Shown here in pieces: positions 10,097 to 23,149 of a DNA stretch of 64,000 nt. This DNA is from an uncultured Gilliamella sp. (GTDB lineage: Bacteria > Pseudomonadota > Gammaproteobacteria > Enterobacterales > Orbaceae). Location: NCBI GenBank assembly GCA_946482005.1, contig CAMLPV010000014.1:1-64000 (forward strand). Direction: 5' to 3'. Made by a program: the position numbers and the translations under genes. The notes beneath the pieces are model-generated. The model was not told the DNA's origin. It did no database searches and saw nothing but the letters and a program-made list of their open reading frames with translations. Position 1 is the first letter of the stretch. Every line of letters starts with the position of its first letter.

Positions 10097-10579
10097 ATGA
10101 AAAAAATATCTATTATTTCACTTTTGTCTTTAGTTTCACTAGTAGGTTGTTCAACGACCCCAGAACAATGCGATCCAAGAAATACTAATTTGGGTATTAT
10201 GGATAAAATAAGCTGTAACTATTCTGGCAATTACCAGACACGTATTGATCAAAAGAAGAAAATTCTTGAAAATGAGCAAAAAGCTAACCAGCAGTTTAAA
10301 GAAATTTATGCCAATATAGAAAAACAAAAAAATGACACAACTTTAAGTCTTAAGCAAAAACAAGCTCAGCAAAACAAACTTAAACAAGACTTAATGAAAT
10401 TGACTAATGAAATTAAAGAAAAAGCTAAAGATCGTGATGATTTACAAAAACAAGTTAATGACATACAACAACAATTTAAGCAAGTTAATCAATCAAATAA
10501 GTCAGAAATTGAAAAACAAGTTGAACTCGATAAATTAAATATGAAACTTCAAAAATTACAAAAAGCATTGAATATATAA
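10097..10579 (+). CDS. coiled-coil lipoprotein
   Basis: Lipobox LVGC; Lys/Gln-rich heptad-like C-terminus. Confidence 0.65.
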   Translation: MKKISIISLLSLVSLVGCSTTPEQCDPRNTNLGIMDKISCNYSGNYQTRIDQKKKILENEQKANQQFKEIYANIEKQKNDTTLSLKQKQAQQNKLKQDLMKLTNEIKEKAKDRDDLQKQVNDIQQQFKQVNQSNKSEIEKQVELDKLNMKLQKLQKALNI

Positions 10580-10639
10580 ACATACTGATGCTTAATTAAA
10601 TATTGATAAGAAATGTTAAATGTAAGGAATTAATAACAA

Positions 10640-11980
10640 ATGCAGCGAATAATAAGGATTAAGATTGATCATAATGATTTTCAAAAAATGTCTTTATTGG
10701 ATCAGTATAATTCTTTGTTAACGTTATTAAAACCACATTTAACTGAACGAACCTTTTCAATTTTAGCTACGCCCAAATTAATTGATGACAACCAGTATTT
10801 GGGGTGGTATACAGATCTTCAGGGGCAACCTGTTTTTCTAAATAGTATTGCTGATGAAGTATTAAAAAAGCAAATATCAGAAAAATTACAAACACGAATT
10901 TGCGACATTGAATTAACCATTAAATCTTTGCAGTTGAATGAGGATCAACAAGCGTTGGTTTCATCTTGGTTACCAAGAATTAAAAGTTTAGGTAACCAAA
11001 TCTATATTGTTAATGGTGAACCAGTGATTATAAATACGTTTGAAGATCCTATCTTACCACCACCTGTTGTTGCGCTTTCAACTATACCGATGAAAAAATT
11101 TTGGCGTTGGTGGCATTTTCTGATATTAGCTCTTTTATTTGCAGCATTAGGATCCTTGTTATACTTTTTGTATCCTTTCAATAAAGCCAATATAGTAGAC
11201 GAAATACCTAAATTAACTATTATACCGCCAGTATTGGTTAAGAAACCCGAACCCGAACCAGAACCGGCTCCTGTTGCTAGAAACTGTATTCCTAAAGAAG
11301 ATGTGATAAAAAACAATAATGCATCGAAAATGGTGATGATATTTGATAATTCGGCTTCAATGACATTAACGTTAATGGAGTCAAAATCAGCTATTGATCA
11401 GTACTTAGCAAGTGATTTTAGTATGATGACAGAAAAAGAAGCTGATGCTTATGAAGCGAGAATGACAAGGTTACCTAATCGTTTATCAAGTAGTAAAAAA
11501 GTCGCATTGTCGACTATTGATAAAATACAACAAGATATTAATATTGCTCTCGTTACATTAACCAGTTGCCCTGTTGCACAAACGACTTCATTTTATGATC
11601 ATGCCAGCCGCGAAAAACTAAAAAATAAGATTAATAAACTCAATCCATTAGAATATAATAGTGCTACGCCATTATACAGTGGTGTACAGCAAGCGAGTAA
11701 AATGCTTGATGGTGTAAATCGCGATGATTATATTTTAATAATTAGTGATGGTGAAGATAATTGTACTAAAAGTAATATTTGTACATTAGCTAGTAAAATT
11801 GCAGCTAAACAGCCTCGTTTAAAAATTAATATTGTTGATATTGCTGGGCAACATAAAATTGACTGTGTAGCGAAAAGCACAGGTGGTAAAGTTTATATCG
11901 CACAAAATCCGACAGAAATTGTTAATCAAATGAATAATGCTGTTTCTGACTTGAATATTACTAAACCTATCTGTGAATGA
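10640..11980 (+). CDS. membrane-anchored periplasmic vWA protein, paralog 1 (possibly SrfA-like N-domain)
   Basis: ~150 aa N-domain, TM FWRWWHFLILALLFAALGSLLYFLYPF, PEPEPEPAP linker, MIDAS DNSAS, LIISDGEDNC. Confidence 0.7.
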   Translation: MQRIIRIKIDHNDFQKMSLLDQYNSLLTLLKPHLTERTFSILATPKLIDDNQYLGWYTDLQGQPVFLNSIADEVLKKQISEKLQTRICDIELTIKSLQLNEDQQALVSSWLPRIKSLGNQIYIVNGEPVIINTFEDPILPPPVVALSTIPMKKFWRWWHFLILALLFAALGSLLYFLYPFNKANIVDEIPKLTIIPPVLVKKPEPEPEPAPVARNCIPKEDVIKNNNASKMVMIFDNSASMTLTLMESKSAIDQYLASDFSMMTEKEADAYEARMTRLPNRLSSSKKVALSTIDKIQQDINIALVTLTSCPVAQTTSFYDHASREKLKNKINKLNPLEYNSATPLYSGVQQASKMLDGVNRDDYILIISDGEDNCTKSNICTLASKIAAKQPRLKINIVDIAGQHKIDCVAKSTGGKVYIAQNPTEIVNQMNNAVSDLNITKPICE

Positions 11981-12098
11981 TATTAAGTTAAAAAATATTT
12001 CTTATAGAAATTAATTAAAAAATAATGATATAAATAGGCTTCACACTAGATTTGTATGATAGTCTGAAAATAATTAGAAATAAGGACGTGGGTTAACA

Positions 12099-13571
12099 AT
12101 GCAACGTATAACTCGAGTTAAAGTCGATGACAACAATCCATCAAAACTCATTTTATTAGATCAATATAATTTAATATTATCGTTACTAAAACCTTATTTG
12201 ACCGAACGGACTTTTTCGATTTTTGCGGTACCGAAGTTAATAGATAATAATCAATATTTAGCTTGGTACACAAACCTTGAAGGTCAACCTATTCCAGTTG
12301 ATAGTATTGCAGATGAGTCATTAAAACAAAAGATAACGGAAACGTTACAAACTCGAATAAATGATGTTGAAACATCTATCAAAACAATTGTATTGGATGA
12401 AGAACAGCAAAAAATAATTTCATTATGGTTACCTCGGATCAAAAGTTTAAGTAATGAAATTTTTGTTATTAATGATGACCCCGTAATAATTTATAGCCTT
12501 GATGAGCCTGTTTTACCTAAATCAGCCATTACAGAGCCAGTCATTTCTCCAAAAACTTTCTGGAGATGGTGGCATGTATTATTGTTATCTTTATTATTAT
12601 TAGCCGCATTAGGTGCTTTGCTGTTCTGTTTTTATCCATTTAATAAGGATAAAATAGCAGAAACGATACCTCAAATTATCATTATTCCTCCTATATTGGT
12701 AAATAAACCAGAGCCAGAACCAATTGCTGAATCTTCTAAAGAAGAACCTAAATTTGTTGAGAATTTAGAGCCAAAAGAGTTACCAATTGAAGATAAAAAG
12801 CAAGATATCAAGATAGAAAATGCACCTAAACCAGTGCCAAAAGTCAAAAATCCTCCGAATTGTATTACTAAAGAAGAGATAAAGAATAATCCTAACCCAT
12901 CAAGAATGATTATTGTGTTTGATAACTCTTTATCCATGATTGCAACGCTAGCTGAACCACCATCCGAAGTAGAGCAGTTCTTTCAATATTTAGGTTACGG
13001 TTATCCAAGTTATATGTCAGAACAAGAAAAAATTAAATATTATAAGAAGATGACTCGTTTACCAAGTCGTTTGTCGACAAGTAAAAAAGTAGCTTTATCA
13101 AGTATTGATAAAATACAACCTAATATCGACATTTCGCTTGTAACTTTAAATCATTGTCCAGCAGCACATGCTACGCAATTTTATGATTATTCCAGCCGTA
13201 ATATTTTAAAAAATAATATAAATAGACTTAATCCATCGGCTGCTGGTGGTGGAGGAACGCCACTTTATAGTGGTTTAGAGAAAGCAAGTAACATGCTTGA
13301 TGGTGTTAAACGTGAAGATTATATTTTAATTATTAGTGATGGTGAAGATAACTGTTCTAAGAATAATATCTGTACATTAGCAAATTATATTGCTACAAAA
13401 AAACCAAAGCTAAAAATTAATATTGTAGATATTGCAGGTGAACATAAAATTGATTGTGTTGCTAATATGACTGGAGGAAAAGTTTATATAGCTCAAAGTT
13501 CAAAAGATATGATTAAGCAGATGAATAAAGCCGTTTCAGATCTGAAAGTAGACAGGCCTGTGTGTCAATAA
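12099..13571 (+). CDS. membrane-anchored periplasmic vWA protein, paralog 2
   Basis: Full-length similarity to the preceding ORF; MIDAS DNSLS; TM and long P/E/K-rich linker. Confidence 0.7.
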   Translation: MQRITRVKVDDNNPSKLILLDQYNLILSLLKPYLTERTFSIFAVPKLIDNNQYLAWYTNLEGQPIPVDSIADESLKQKITETLQTRINDVETSIKTIVLDEEQQKIISLWLPRIKSLSNEIFVINDDPVIIYSLDEPVLPKSAITEPVISPKTFWRWWHVLLLSLLLLAALGALLFCFYPFNKDKIAETIPQIIIIPPILVNKPEPEPIAESSKEEPKFVENLEPKELPIEDKKQDIKIENAPKPVPKVKNPPNCITKEEIKNNPNPSRMIIVFDNSLSMIATLAEPPSEVEQFFQYLGYGYPSYMSEQEKIKYYKKMTRLPSRLSTSKKVALSSIDKIQPNIDISLVTLNHCPAAHATQFYDYSSRNILKNNINRLNPSAAGGGGTPLYSGLEKASNMLDGVKREDYILIISDGEDNCSKNNICTLANYIATKKPKLKINIVDIAGEHKIDCVANMTGGKVYIAQSSKDMIKQMNKAVSDLKVDRPVCQ

Positions 13572-13633
13572 ATTCTTTTATTTAATCGATTCAATAGAGT
13601 GAATAAGGTGGTAAAAGAATGATATTAATTGTT

Positions 13634-13662
13634 AAAAAAAACCAGACAGTTGTCTGGTTTTT
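13634..13662. terminator. bidirectional terminator between the vWA locus and gyrB
   Basis: aaaaaaaccagacagttgtctggtttttt with A and T tracts on either side. Confidence 0.85.
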
Positions 13663-13689
13663 TAATTTATTTTTATTGAAAAAACAATT

Positions 13690-16125
<2,436 letters not shown>

Positions 16126-16143
16126 TTATATCGTTCTGTATAT

Positions 16144-17217
16144 CTAAGAAATTATACCAGATTTTATGTGAAAAATCTTATCATTTTCATTGATCATATG
16201 GGTAATCTGATCTTGACTTACTGCAGTAATAAATACTTGTGAATTAGCTAATTTTAGACGCTTTGCTAATAATTCTCGTTTGGTGTTATCTAATTCTGAA
16301 GCGAAATCATCAATCAAATAAACACAAGGTTGTGAGTTTTGTTTTGAATAATACTCACCTTGAGAAAGACGTAACGCGCACATTAATAGTTTTAGCTGAC
16401 CTCGAGATAACAGATCTTCAACAGGAATATTATCGATACGTAATCGAATATCTGCTTTATGAGGGCCAACCGAAGTGTAATTAATAAATTTGTCTCTTTC
16501 ATATTGTTTACGTAATATTTCAGAATATTCAATACCATGTTCCCAACCTTGATAATATTGGCAATTAATTTGATATTCAGGTAGAAAATCTTGGCAAGTA
16601 TGAATAATCTCAGGGAAAATATTTTGAGAATAATCCGCTCTAATCTGGCTTATTTTTTCAGCGATAGGGGAAAGTTCTTTATCCCAAGGTAGTAATTGAT
16701 TATAGTTATCACATTGTTTTAGTAAAGCATTACGTTGTTTTAATAAACGTTTTAAATTGTTCCAAAGATGAACAAATTCGGGATAATGATGAAAGCAGCC
16801 CCAATCAATAAACGAACGTCGATATTTTGGACCTCCAGTCAGTAAATCAAAACCTTCAGGTGTGATTAATTGGATCGGTAAAAGTTTAGCTAAATCAGTT
16901 AATCGGAAACCATCATCACCATCAATTTTTATTTTATTATCATTATTACGATTTTTTGCAAGACCAATTGTTCGGGTTTGCTGATTGATTGATTTAATTT
17001 GGCTGAATAAAACTAATTCTGGTTGTTCATGTTGTATAATTCGATTGGATTGAATGTGTCTAAATGCACGACCATGTCCAAGCATATAAATGGCTTCAAG
17101 TAGACTGGTTTTGCCACTACCGTTATCACCTATAATGTAGTTGAAATGATGAGATAATGATAACTCAGCATAATCAATATTACGGAAATGATGAATTTTG
17201 ATTTGTGAAATTGTCAT
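16144..17217 (-). CDS. recF: DNA replication/repair protein RecF
   Basis: IKIHHFRNIDYAELSLSHHFNYIIGDNGSGKTSLLEAIYMLGHGRAFR; synteny. Confidence 0.97.
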   Translation of the reverse strand: MTISQIKIHHFRNIDYAELSLSHHFNYIIGDNGSGKTSLLEAIYMLGHGRAFRHIQSNRIIQHEQPELVLFSQIKSINQQTRTIGLAKNRNNDNKIKIDGDDGFRLTDLAKLLPIQLITPEGFDLLTGGPKYRRSFIDWGCFHHYPEFVHLWNNLKRLLKQRNALLKQCDNYNQLLPWDKELSPIAEKISQIRADYSQNIFPEIIHTCQDFLPEYQINCQYYQGWEHGIEYSEILRKQYERDKFINYTSVGPHKADIRLRIDNIPVEDLLSRGQLKLLMCALRLSQGEYYSKQNSQPCVYLIDDFASELDNTKRELLAKRLKLANSQVFITAVSQDQITHMINENDKIFHIKSGIIS

Positions 17218-17266
17218 ATTAATGAATAAAGCTTCTGGTTGTTACCAGAAGCTAGATGAGATTTGA

Positions 17267-18370
17267 TTATAAACGCATTGGCATAACAACATAAATGGCT
17301 GATTGATCATTAATATCTTCGATCTGAACACTTGATGTTGCATCAGTTAATAAAAGCTGTACGCTATCGCATTTTAATGTGTTTAATATATCTAATAAAT
17401 AGGTTACATTAAAGCCAATTTCAAGTTCTGCTGATTTATATTTTACATCAATTAATTCTTCAGCTTCTTCTTGTTCTGGATTATTTGCTGTGATTTTTAT
17501 TTGATTGTTATGTACATACAATCTTATTCCGCGGAATTTTTCATTAGATAAAATTGCTACCCGAGATAGGGCATTTCTTAATTCATCACATGATACTTCT
17601 AGAGGTTTGTCCGGATTACGAGGTAGTACTCGTTTATAGTCTGGAAATCTTCCATCAATCAATTTTGATGTAAAAGTGAAATCACCAAGATTAACACGTA
17701 AATTATTATTTCCAATTTGTATATTAATCGGTTCCTCATTATCACCAACAAGTTTTGCAAGTTCAATTACACCTTTTCTTGGAAGAATTACCGAACAAGC
17801 AGCAGAAATATTTTGTCCAATAGGTTGAGCACAAAATGCTAAGCGATGACCATCAGTTGCAACTGATTTTAATAAACCATCCTCAATTTCAAATAACATA
17901 CCATTTAAATAATATCTTACATCTTGATTAGCCATTGAGAATTGAACTGCATCAATAAGTCGTTTTATGGTTTTTTGTGGGACGGAAAGATCAATGTCAC
18001 TTTGCCAATTTTCAAGATTAGGAAAATCACTAGCAGGTAATGTCGTTAAAGAAAATTTACTTCGACCAGATTGAATGATTAATCGATTATCGTCAACCGT
18101 TATTGAAATTTGAGCATTACTAGGCAAATTACGACAAATATCGAGAAATTTTTTCGCGGGAACCGTTGTTGCACCAGGCTCATTTGCCTCGATCAAAGGT
18201 AAATGAGAAATCATCTCAATTTCTAGATCTGTACTTGTCATTGATAAAACATTATCACTTACTTGTAATAATAAATTACCTAAAATTGGTAGCGTTGGAC
18301 GACTACTGAGCGGTGCGCTAACAAGTTGCAATGGTTTGATAAGTTTTTCGCGATCAATAATAAATTTCAT
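17267..18370 (-). CDS. dnaN: DNA polymerase III subunit beta
   Basis: 367 aa sliding clamp, C-terminal YVVMPMRL; synteny. Confidence 0.98.
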   Translation of the reverse strand: MKFIIDREKLIKPLQLVSAPLSSRPTLPILGNLLLQVSDNVLSMTSTDLEIEMISHLPLIEANEPGATTVPAKKFLDICRNLPSNAQISITVDDNRLIIQSGRSKFSLTTLPASDFPNLENWQSDIDLSVPQKTIKRLIDAVQFSMANQDVRYYLNGMLFEIEDGLLKSVATDGHRLAFCAQPIGQNISAACSVILPRKGVIELAKLVGDNEEPINIQIGNNNLRVNLGDFTFTSKLIDGRFPDYKRVLPRNPDKPLEVSCDELRNALSRVAILSNEKFRGIRLYVHNNQIKITANNPEQEEAEELIDVKYKSAELEIGFNVTYLLDILNTLKCDSVQLLLTDATSSVQIEDINDQSAIYVVMPMRL

Positions 18371-18386
18371 AATGTTGATTCTTTTT

Positions 18387-19745
18387 TTAGGTTGATAATG
18401 TTCGAATTAAATTAGAATAATCTTCTTTAATATCATTGTTTTCTTCTTTTAATTCTGCGATTTTACGGCATGCATGTAATACTGTTGTATGATCTCTCCC
18501 TCCAAATCCATCACCAATTTCAGGAAGACTTTTGTTTGTTAACTCTTTCGCTAATGCCATTGCAACTTGACGAGGTCTTGCAACGGATCTTGAACGACGT
18601 TTTGATAACAAATCAGATACTTTGATCTTATAATATTCAGCAACTGTTTTTTGTATATTTTCAATAGTTACAAGTTTTTCTTGCAAAGCAAGTAAATCTT
18701 TTAGAGCATCTTTTACAAAATCAATAGTAATAGATTTACCAGTAAAATTAGCATTAGCAATAACGCGATTAAGCGCGCCTTCTAATTCACGTACATTGGA
18801 ACGTAGACGTTTAGCAATAAAAAAAGCAACCTCTTCTAATAGCTTAATATTATTTTCTTCAGCTTTCTTCATTAAAATTGCCACACGTGTTTCAAGTTCT
18901 GGTGGCTCTATTGCTATTGTTAATCCCCAGCCAAAACGTGATTTTAAGCGATCTTCCACGCCATTTATCTCTTTGGGATAACGATCTGAGGTTAATATTA
19001 TTTGTTGGTTACCTTCTAGAAGTGAATTAAAAGTATGAAAAAATTCTTCTTGTGAACGTTCTTTATTAGCAAAAAATTGTATGTCATCAATAAGCAATGC
19101 ATCAACAGAACGATAATAGTTTTTAAACTCTTCAATCGCATTATTTTGCAAGGCTTTTACCATATCTTGTACAAAACGTTCTGAATGCATATAAACAACT
19201 TTTGCATTATCTTTTTCTTCAATTATTTGATTACCAACAGCATGCAATAAATGGGTTTTACCCAACCCAGTTGAGCCATATAAAAACAATGGGTTATAAG
19301 CTTTACCTGGATTCTGTGCAACTTGTTTGGCAGCAGCAACTGCAAGTTGATTAGACTTACCTTCAACAAAGCTATTAAATGTGTGTTTATGATTAATACC
19401 AGAATGATAAGCGTGATTATTATTACTTTCTTTAGTCATTTTCCAAGCAGGAACCAGTTCTGCTTTTGGTTGTTCATTTTTGACTTTTTTATCCGTTGAA
19501 AGAGTTGAACCAACTTCAAGATGTAATTTCAAAGAATCATTATTAAAATGTTTATTTAGTAATTGAGATATTGTTGTTAAATATTTATTTCTGACCCAAT
19601 CTAAAACAAATCTATTAGGAGCATAAATATAGAGTTTATTATCAACCATTTCCGCTTGCAATGGTCGAATCCATAAATTAAATTCAGTTGTCGGAAGTTC
19701 TTCTTGTAATTGAGAAAGACAATCTTGCCAAATAGCGGTAGGCAC
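18387..19745 (-). CDS. dnaA: chromosomal replication initiator protein DnaA
   Basis: [38 protein letters not shown]. Confidence 0.98.
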   Translation of the reverse strand: MPTAIWQDCLSQLQEELPTTEFNLWIRPLQAEMVDNKLYIYAPNRFVLDWVRNKYLTTISQLLNKHFNNDSLKLHLEVGSTLSTDKKVKNEQPKAELVPAWKMTKESNNNHAYHSGINHKHTFNSFVEGKSNQLAVAAAKQVAQNPGKAYNPLFLYGSTGLGKTHLLHAVGNQIIEEKDNAKVVYMHSERFVQDMVKALQNNAIEEFKNYYRSVDALLIDDIQFFANKERSQEEFFHTFNSLLEGNQQIILTSDRYPKEINGVEDRLKSRFGWGLTIAIEPPELETRVAILMKKAEENNIKLLEEVAFFIAKRLRSNVRELEGALNRVIANANFTGKSITIDFVKDALKDLLALQEKLVTIENIQKTVAEYYKIKVSDLLSKRRSRSVARPRQVAMALAKELTNKSLPEIGDGFGGRDHTTVLHACRKIAELKEENNDIKEDYSNLIRTLST

Positions 19746-19799
19746 AGCAACTCCTTTAATTTAAATTACTAACAATGCTTTTGTAATTATAATCTTTTT

Positions 19800-19808
19800 T
19801 GTGGATTA
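19800..19808 (-). promoter_or_regulatory. DnaA-box-like 9-mer upstream of dnaA
   Basis: tgtggatta; reverse complement TAATCCACA has one mismatch to TTATCCACA. Confidence 0.4.
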
Positions 19809-19859
19809 TTTATAGATAGAAGCGACTATATAATTTAATGAATAAAAATTACATAGATA

Positions 19860-19886
19860 AAAAAACCCGGTTTAACCGGGTTTTTT
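19860..19886 (-). terminator. terminator downstream of ompA
   Basis: aaaaaacccggtttaaccgggtttttt. Confidence 0.85.
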
Positions 19887-19901
19887 CAGTAGAAGTAATA
19901 A

Positions 19902-21008
19902 TTAATGTGTTGTATTAATAACTTTAACTTCTTGAATGTTACGTGCTTTAACTTCAATTTCAACACGACGATCTGGTGCTAAACATGCTTTTAAGTTAGC
20001 GCCACGAAGTCCATCACATTTAGTACCTGTAACTGGTTGTGTTTTACCTACACCACGAGCACTGATTAAATCAGCTGGAACACCTTTTTCTACTAGATAT
20101 TTCATTACTGAATGTGCGCGTTGTTCAGAAAGTTTTTGATTATAGGTATCTGAACCAATACGGTCAGTATGACCAATTACAACGATAGCACTTTGAGTTG
20201 GGTTAATTTTAACAAGAGATGTTAGTAAGTTGTCTAATGCTTGACGACCTTCAGCTTTTAAGTCTGACTTCGCATAAGCAAATAATACATCTTCATTTAA
20301 TACATAACGGTTTTCTTGAGTTTTAACTTCAACTTCTGGTGGTGGTGTTACAGTTGGTGAACCTAAACGGTAAGTAATACCTAAAGTTAACAAGCCTGCG
20401 TCTGGTGATGCATTAGTTTTAGTGTGAATATGTTGAACATATTGATATTCTAAACGAGTAGAGAAGTCTTCATCAAAGCGATAGTCAAGACCTAATGCAT
20501 AAACAGGAGATAAATCAGTTTTTGTACCACCATGTCCGTAATAATCTTTAACTGAACCGCTATTTTTCCATTTAGCAATAGTTACCATTCCACCTGCACG
20601 ACCATAAATATCAAGGTCATCAGAGATGAATGATATTGGATAGCTTAATTTACCGGTTAAAGAAACACCTTGTGCTGACACTTTGCTGTGACCTAGATCA
20701 TAGTGTGTTCCTTGACTATTGTAACTTTTTTTATATTTAGCAGAACCTAACCAATCGTAGCCCAATTCAAATGCTAAATAAGGATTTGCTTGGAAACCAA
20801 GAAAAGCACCGCCGCCAATATTGCTACGATCAGAAGTGCTAACACCAACGTTTGAGTTTTCACGGATTTTATTTGCATCTAATCTGTAGAGTTCAGACCA
20901 ACCTAATTTAGCACCTGTATAAAAAGTGTTATCTTCATATGCTGCATTAGCTGCAGTAGCTGTTAAGCTTGCAACTGCGATTGCTAGAGCTAGAGTTGTT
21001 TTTTTCAT
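19902..21008 (-). CDS. ompA: OmpA-family outer membrane protein
   Basis: Signal peptide, 8-strand barrel-like N-domain, C-terminal OmpA domain (IVVIGHTDRIGSDTYNQKLSEQRAHSV). Confidence 0.93.
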   Translation of the reverse strand: MKKTTLALAIAVASLTATAANAAYEDNTFYTGAKLGWSELYRLDANKIRENSNVGVSTSDRSNIGGGAFLGFQANPYLAFELGYDWLGSAKYKKSYNSQGTHYDLGHSKVSAQGVSLTGKLSYPISFISDDLDIYGRAGGMVTIAKWKNSGSVKDYYGHGGTKTDLSPVYALGLDYRFDEDFSTRLEYQYVQHIHTKTNASPDAGLLTLGITYRLGSPTVTPPPEVEVKTQENRYVLNEDVLFAYAKSDLKAEGRQALDNLLTSLVKINPTQSAIVVIGHTDRIGSDTYNQKLSEQRAHSVMKYLVEKGVPADLISARGVGKTQPVTGTKCDGLRGANLKACLAPDRRVEIEVKARNIQEVKVINTTH

Positions 21009-21199
21009 TTTTTTGCCTCAACTTTAATGTTGTTATAGACGATGTTTAGTTTCCTTTTGTTTAAATTTCACTTTAAATAAAAGAATAATTACTTATTGTT
21101 GTATTAATTATGTTACACATAATCTTGATTGATTATAGCATATCTTATATACAAATCTACATCTAATGACATTGCGTTCAAAAAATTTAAACAATGCTA

Positions 21200-22108
21200 T
21201 CAAAATATTTTGTTAATCACTATAGAAAAATCATTAATTGTATTTGATAACACTTTTGACATAATAAAAAAATCAGCTTCAAGTCGTTTATCAAATTCAT
21301 CTGAGCTTATATCTTCGTTTTCATCTAGTATAATAGAATCAAATTTAATTCGTTTAAATGTTAAGTCAGAATTGACGATAAAGTTAATGCCTCTTTCATC
21401 GACAATTTTCATTTTAGTAATCCATTTACCAGAATCAAAATGAACCCGCATTTCATCGCTTGTGATTTCTTGATTTTTGCAACTAATAATTCCGTTACCT
21501 TCAAGTGGATCTTTAAGTTCAGCTTGGTCACCTAATATAAAAGGTGAAAAATTAAGCTTTTCCTTAACCCATGTGGTCATAATCTGTTCAAGCGGTTTGT
21601 CAATTGATAGTGGTGTTAATGCTAATGCACCAAGTTCTTTACGTAAAATCGCTAGAATATCTTCAGCTTGTTTAAAACTACTACAATCAACAACAATACG
21701 TTTGTTTTCAGTATCAATCCAAAGCCAATAATGATTATATTTACTAAAAGCCCTCGGCATTAAGTCAATCATAACTTCATCTTTTAAGTTAGCTTTCTCG
21801 TTTTTTGTAAGTTTCCTACTCAAAGCTTGCTCTTGTTTATCAATTTTTTCTAATAAAGTTTGTTTAATGACGGGCGCTGGTAATATTTTGGTTTCTTTTT
21901 TTATACGTAATAATAAATGTCCTTGCATATCGACAATAAAATCATTTTGATTATTATCATTATAAGGTGAAACCCAACCCATTTTTGTTGTGTCTAAGTT
22001 GCCACATGGTGTAAACAGGTGAGATTTAATTGCTTTTTCAATAGTATCTTTGTTGAATAAACTGTCATTATTCAATTGGTAAATAATGGCATTTTTAAAC
22101 CAGAGCAT
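21200..22108 (-). CDS. rdgC: recombination-associated protein RdgC
   Basis: MLWFKNAIIYQLN...F.PCG...MGWVSP motif. Confidence 0.93.
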   Translation of the reverse strand: MLWFKNAIIYQLNNDSLFNKDTIEKAIKSHLFTPCGNLDTTKMGWVSPYNDNNQNDFIVDMQGHLLLRIKKETKILPAPVIKQTLLEKIDKQEQALSRKLTKNEKANLKDEVMIDLMPRAFSKYNHYWLWIDTENKRIVVDCSSFKQAEDILAILRKELGALALTPLSIDKPLEQIMTTWVKEKLNFSPFILGDQAELKDPLEGNGIISCKNQEITSDEMRVHFDSGKWITKMKIVDERGINFIVNSDLTFKRIKFDSIILDENEDISSDEFDKRLEADFFIMSKVLSNTINDFSIVINKIF

Positions 22109-22233
22109 GTGTTTATCATTCCTAAAGTGTGTTTATGGTTGTTATTTTACCATGTTTAGTTTTTATTAACTGCTTATAAACTGTAAAACAGTGATTGTTT
22201 AGTATTGATATGAAATTTAGCCTCTTTCTAAAA

Positions 22234-22983
22234 TTAGAATTTATAAGATATACCCATATAAATAGATGTTACTGTACTATTATCAACCATTGGACTGTCT
22301 GCAGCATCACCAGTTAATTTATCAATATGTAAACTACCAAATGTAGAAATATTATCCGTTAATAAATATTGCATTCCTATTTCAGCGTAAGGGGTGAATG
22401 AACTGTCAGCATTAAAGTAATGTAATTTTGAACGTGACGATTCTTTATGAGAAATACCATAATAATAATCGTTATGTTTGCTGTTTGCCCAGTTTATACC
22501 TATAGTCGGAACAATTACTAAGTTACCTTGCATATAAGGAATACTATAATCAGCATTGGCTAATAAACTATTACTTTCATTTAATATATCAGCCCCTATA
22601 CTACTTGAAAAACTTCCAAAATTGGTATCTATAGAGTATTCAATTTCTGCCAATAAGGTTGAGTGACGGCTATCAAGAAGTTTTAATTGATGATTATTGG
22701 AATCATGCGGTTTAAATTCATTAGATAAGTAACTTACTCCAATAGATAGGCTTTGATTATCTGTATTATATGCATAAATACCCGCTGATAAATCATCGAT
22801 AAAAAATAGACCATTATCATAATCAATATGTGGAATAGGATAAAATTTTGAACTATAACTTTTATATGGAGAATTTACCCAACCAATACCTAATCCGATG
22901 GATGTTGGATTGGCGAATACTGTAGGTATAGTGAGTAAAGTAGTTATTGGTAAAATAGAAATTGCACAAAGTGTTTTTTTCAT
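22234..22983 (-). CDS. MipA/OmpV family outer membrane protein
   Basis: Signal peptide at internal Met MKKTLCAIS; repeated beta strands; terminal YKF. Confidence 0.8.
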   Translation of the reverse strand: MKKTLCAISILPITTLLTIPTVFANPTSIGLGIGWVNSPYKSYSSKFYPIPHIDYDNGLFFIDDLSAGIYAYNTDNQSLSIGVSYLSNEFKPHDSNNHQLKLLDSRHSTLLAEIEYSIDTNFGSFSSSIGADILNESNSLLANADYSIPYMQGNLVIVPTIGINWANSKHNDYYYGISHKESSRSKLHYFNADSSFTPYAEIGMQYLLTDNISTFGSLHIDKLTGDAADSPMVDNSTVTSIYMGISYKF

Positions 22984-23149
22984 TTTTTTTATATCTATGA
23001 AAGTAATAACGCTATCATCTAATTGAGTATTATTCATCTGAACTCATGGTCACACAATCAATACATTAATCGTACATTGTAACAAATGAATTTCATTAAT
23101 AATAATGCCACATTTTATCATGTTTGAATATCGATTAGTGAGATAAGTT

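Noticed and set aside
11240-11283. PEPEPEPAP repeat as a possible tandem DNA repeat or TonB-like protein
   Set aside because: Short codon-level repetition encoding a Pro/Glu linker; no TonB C-terminal domain follows, a vWA domain does.
16263-16484. 73-aa + strand ORF inside recF
   Set aside because: Antisense to recF, no supporting signals.
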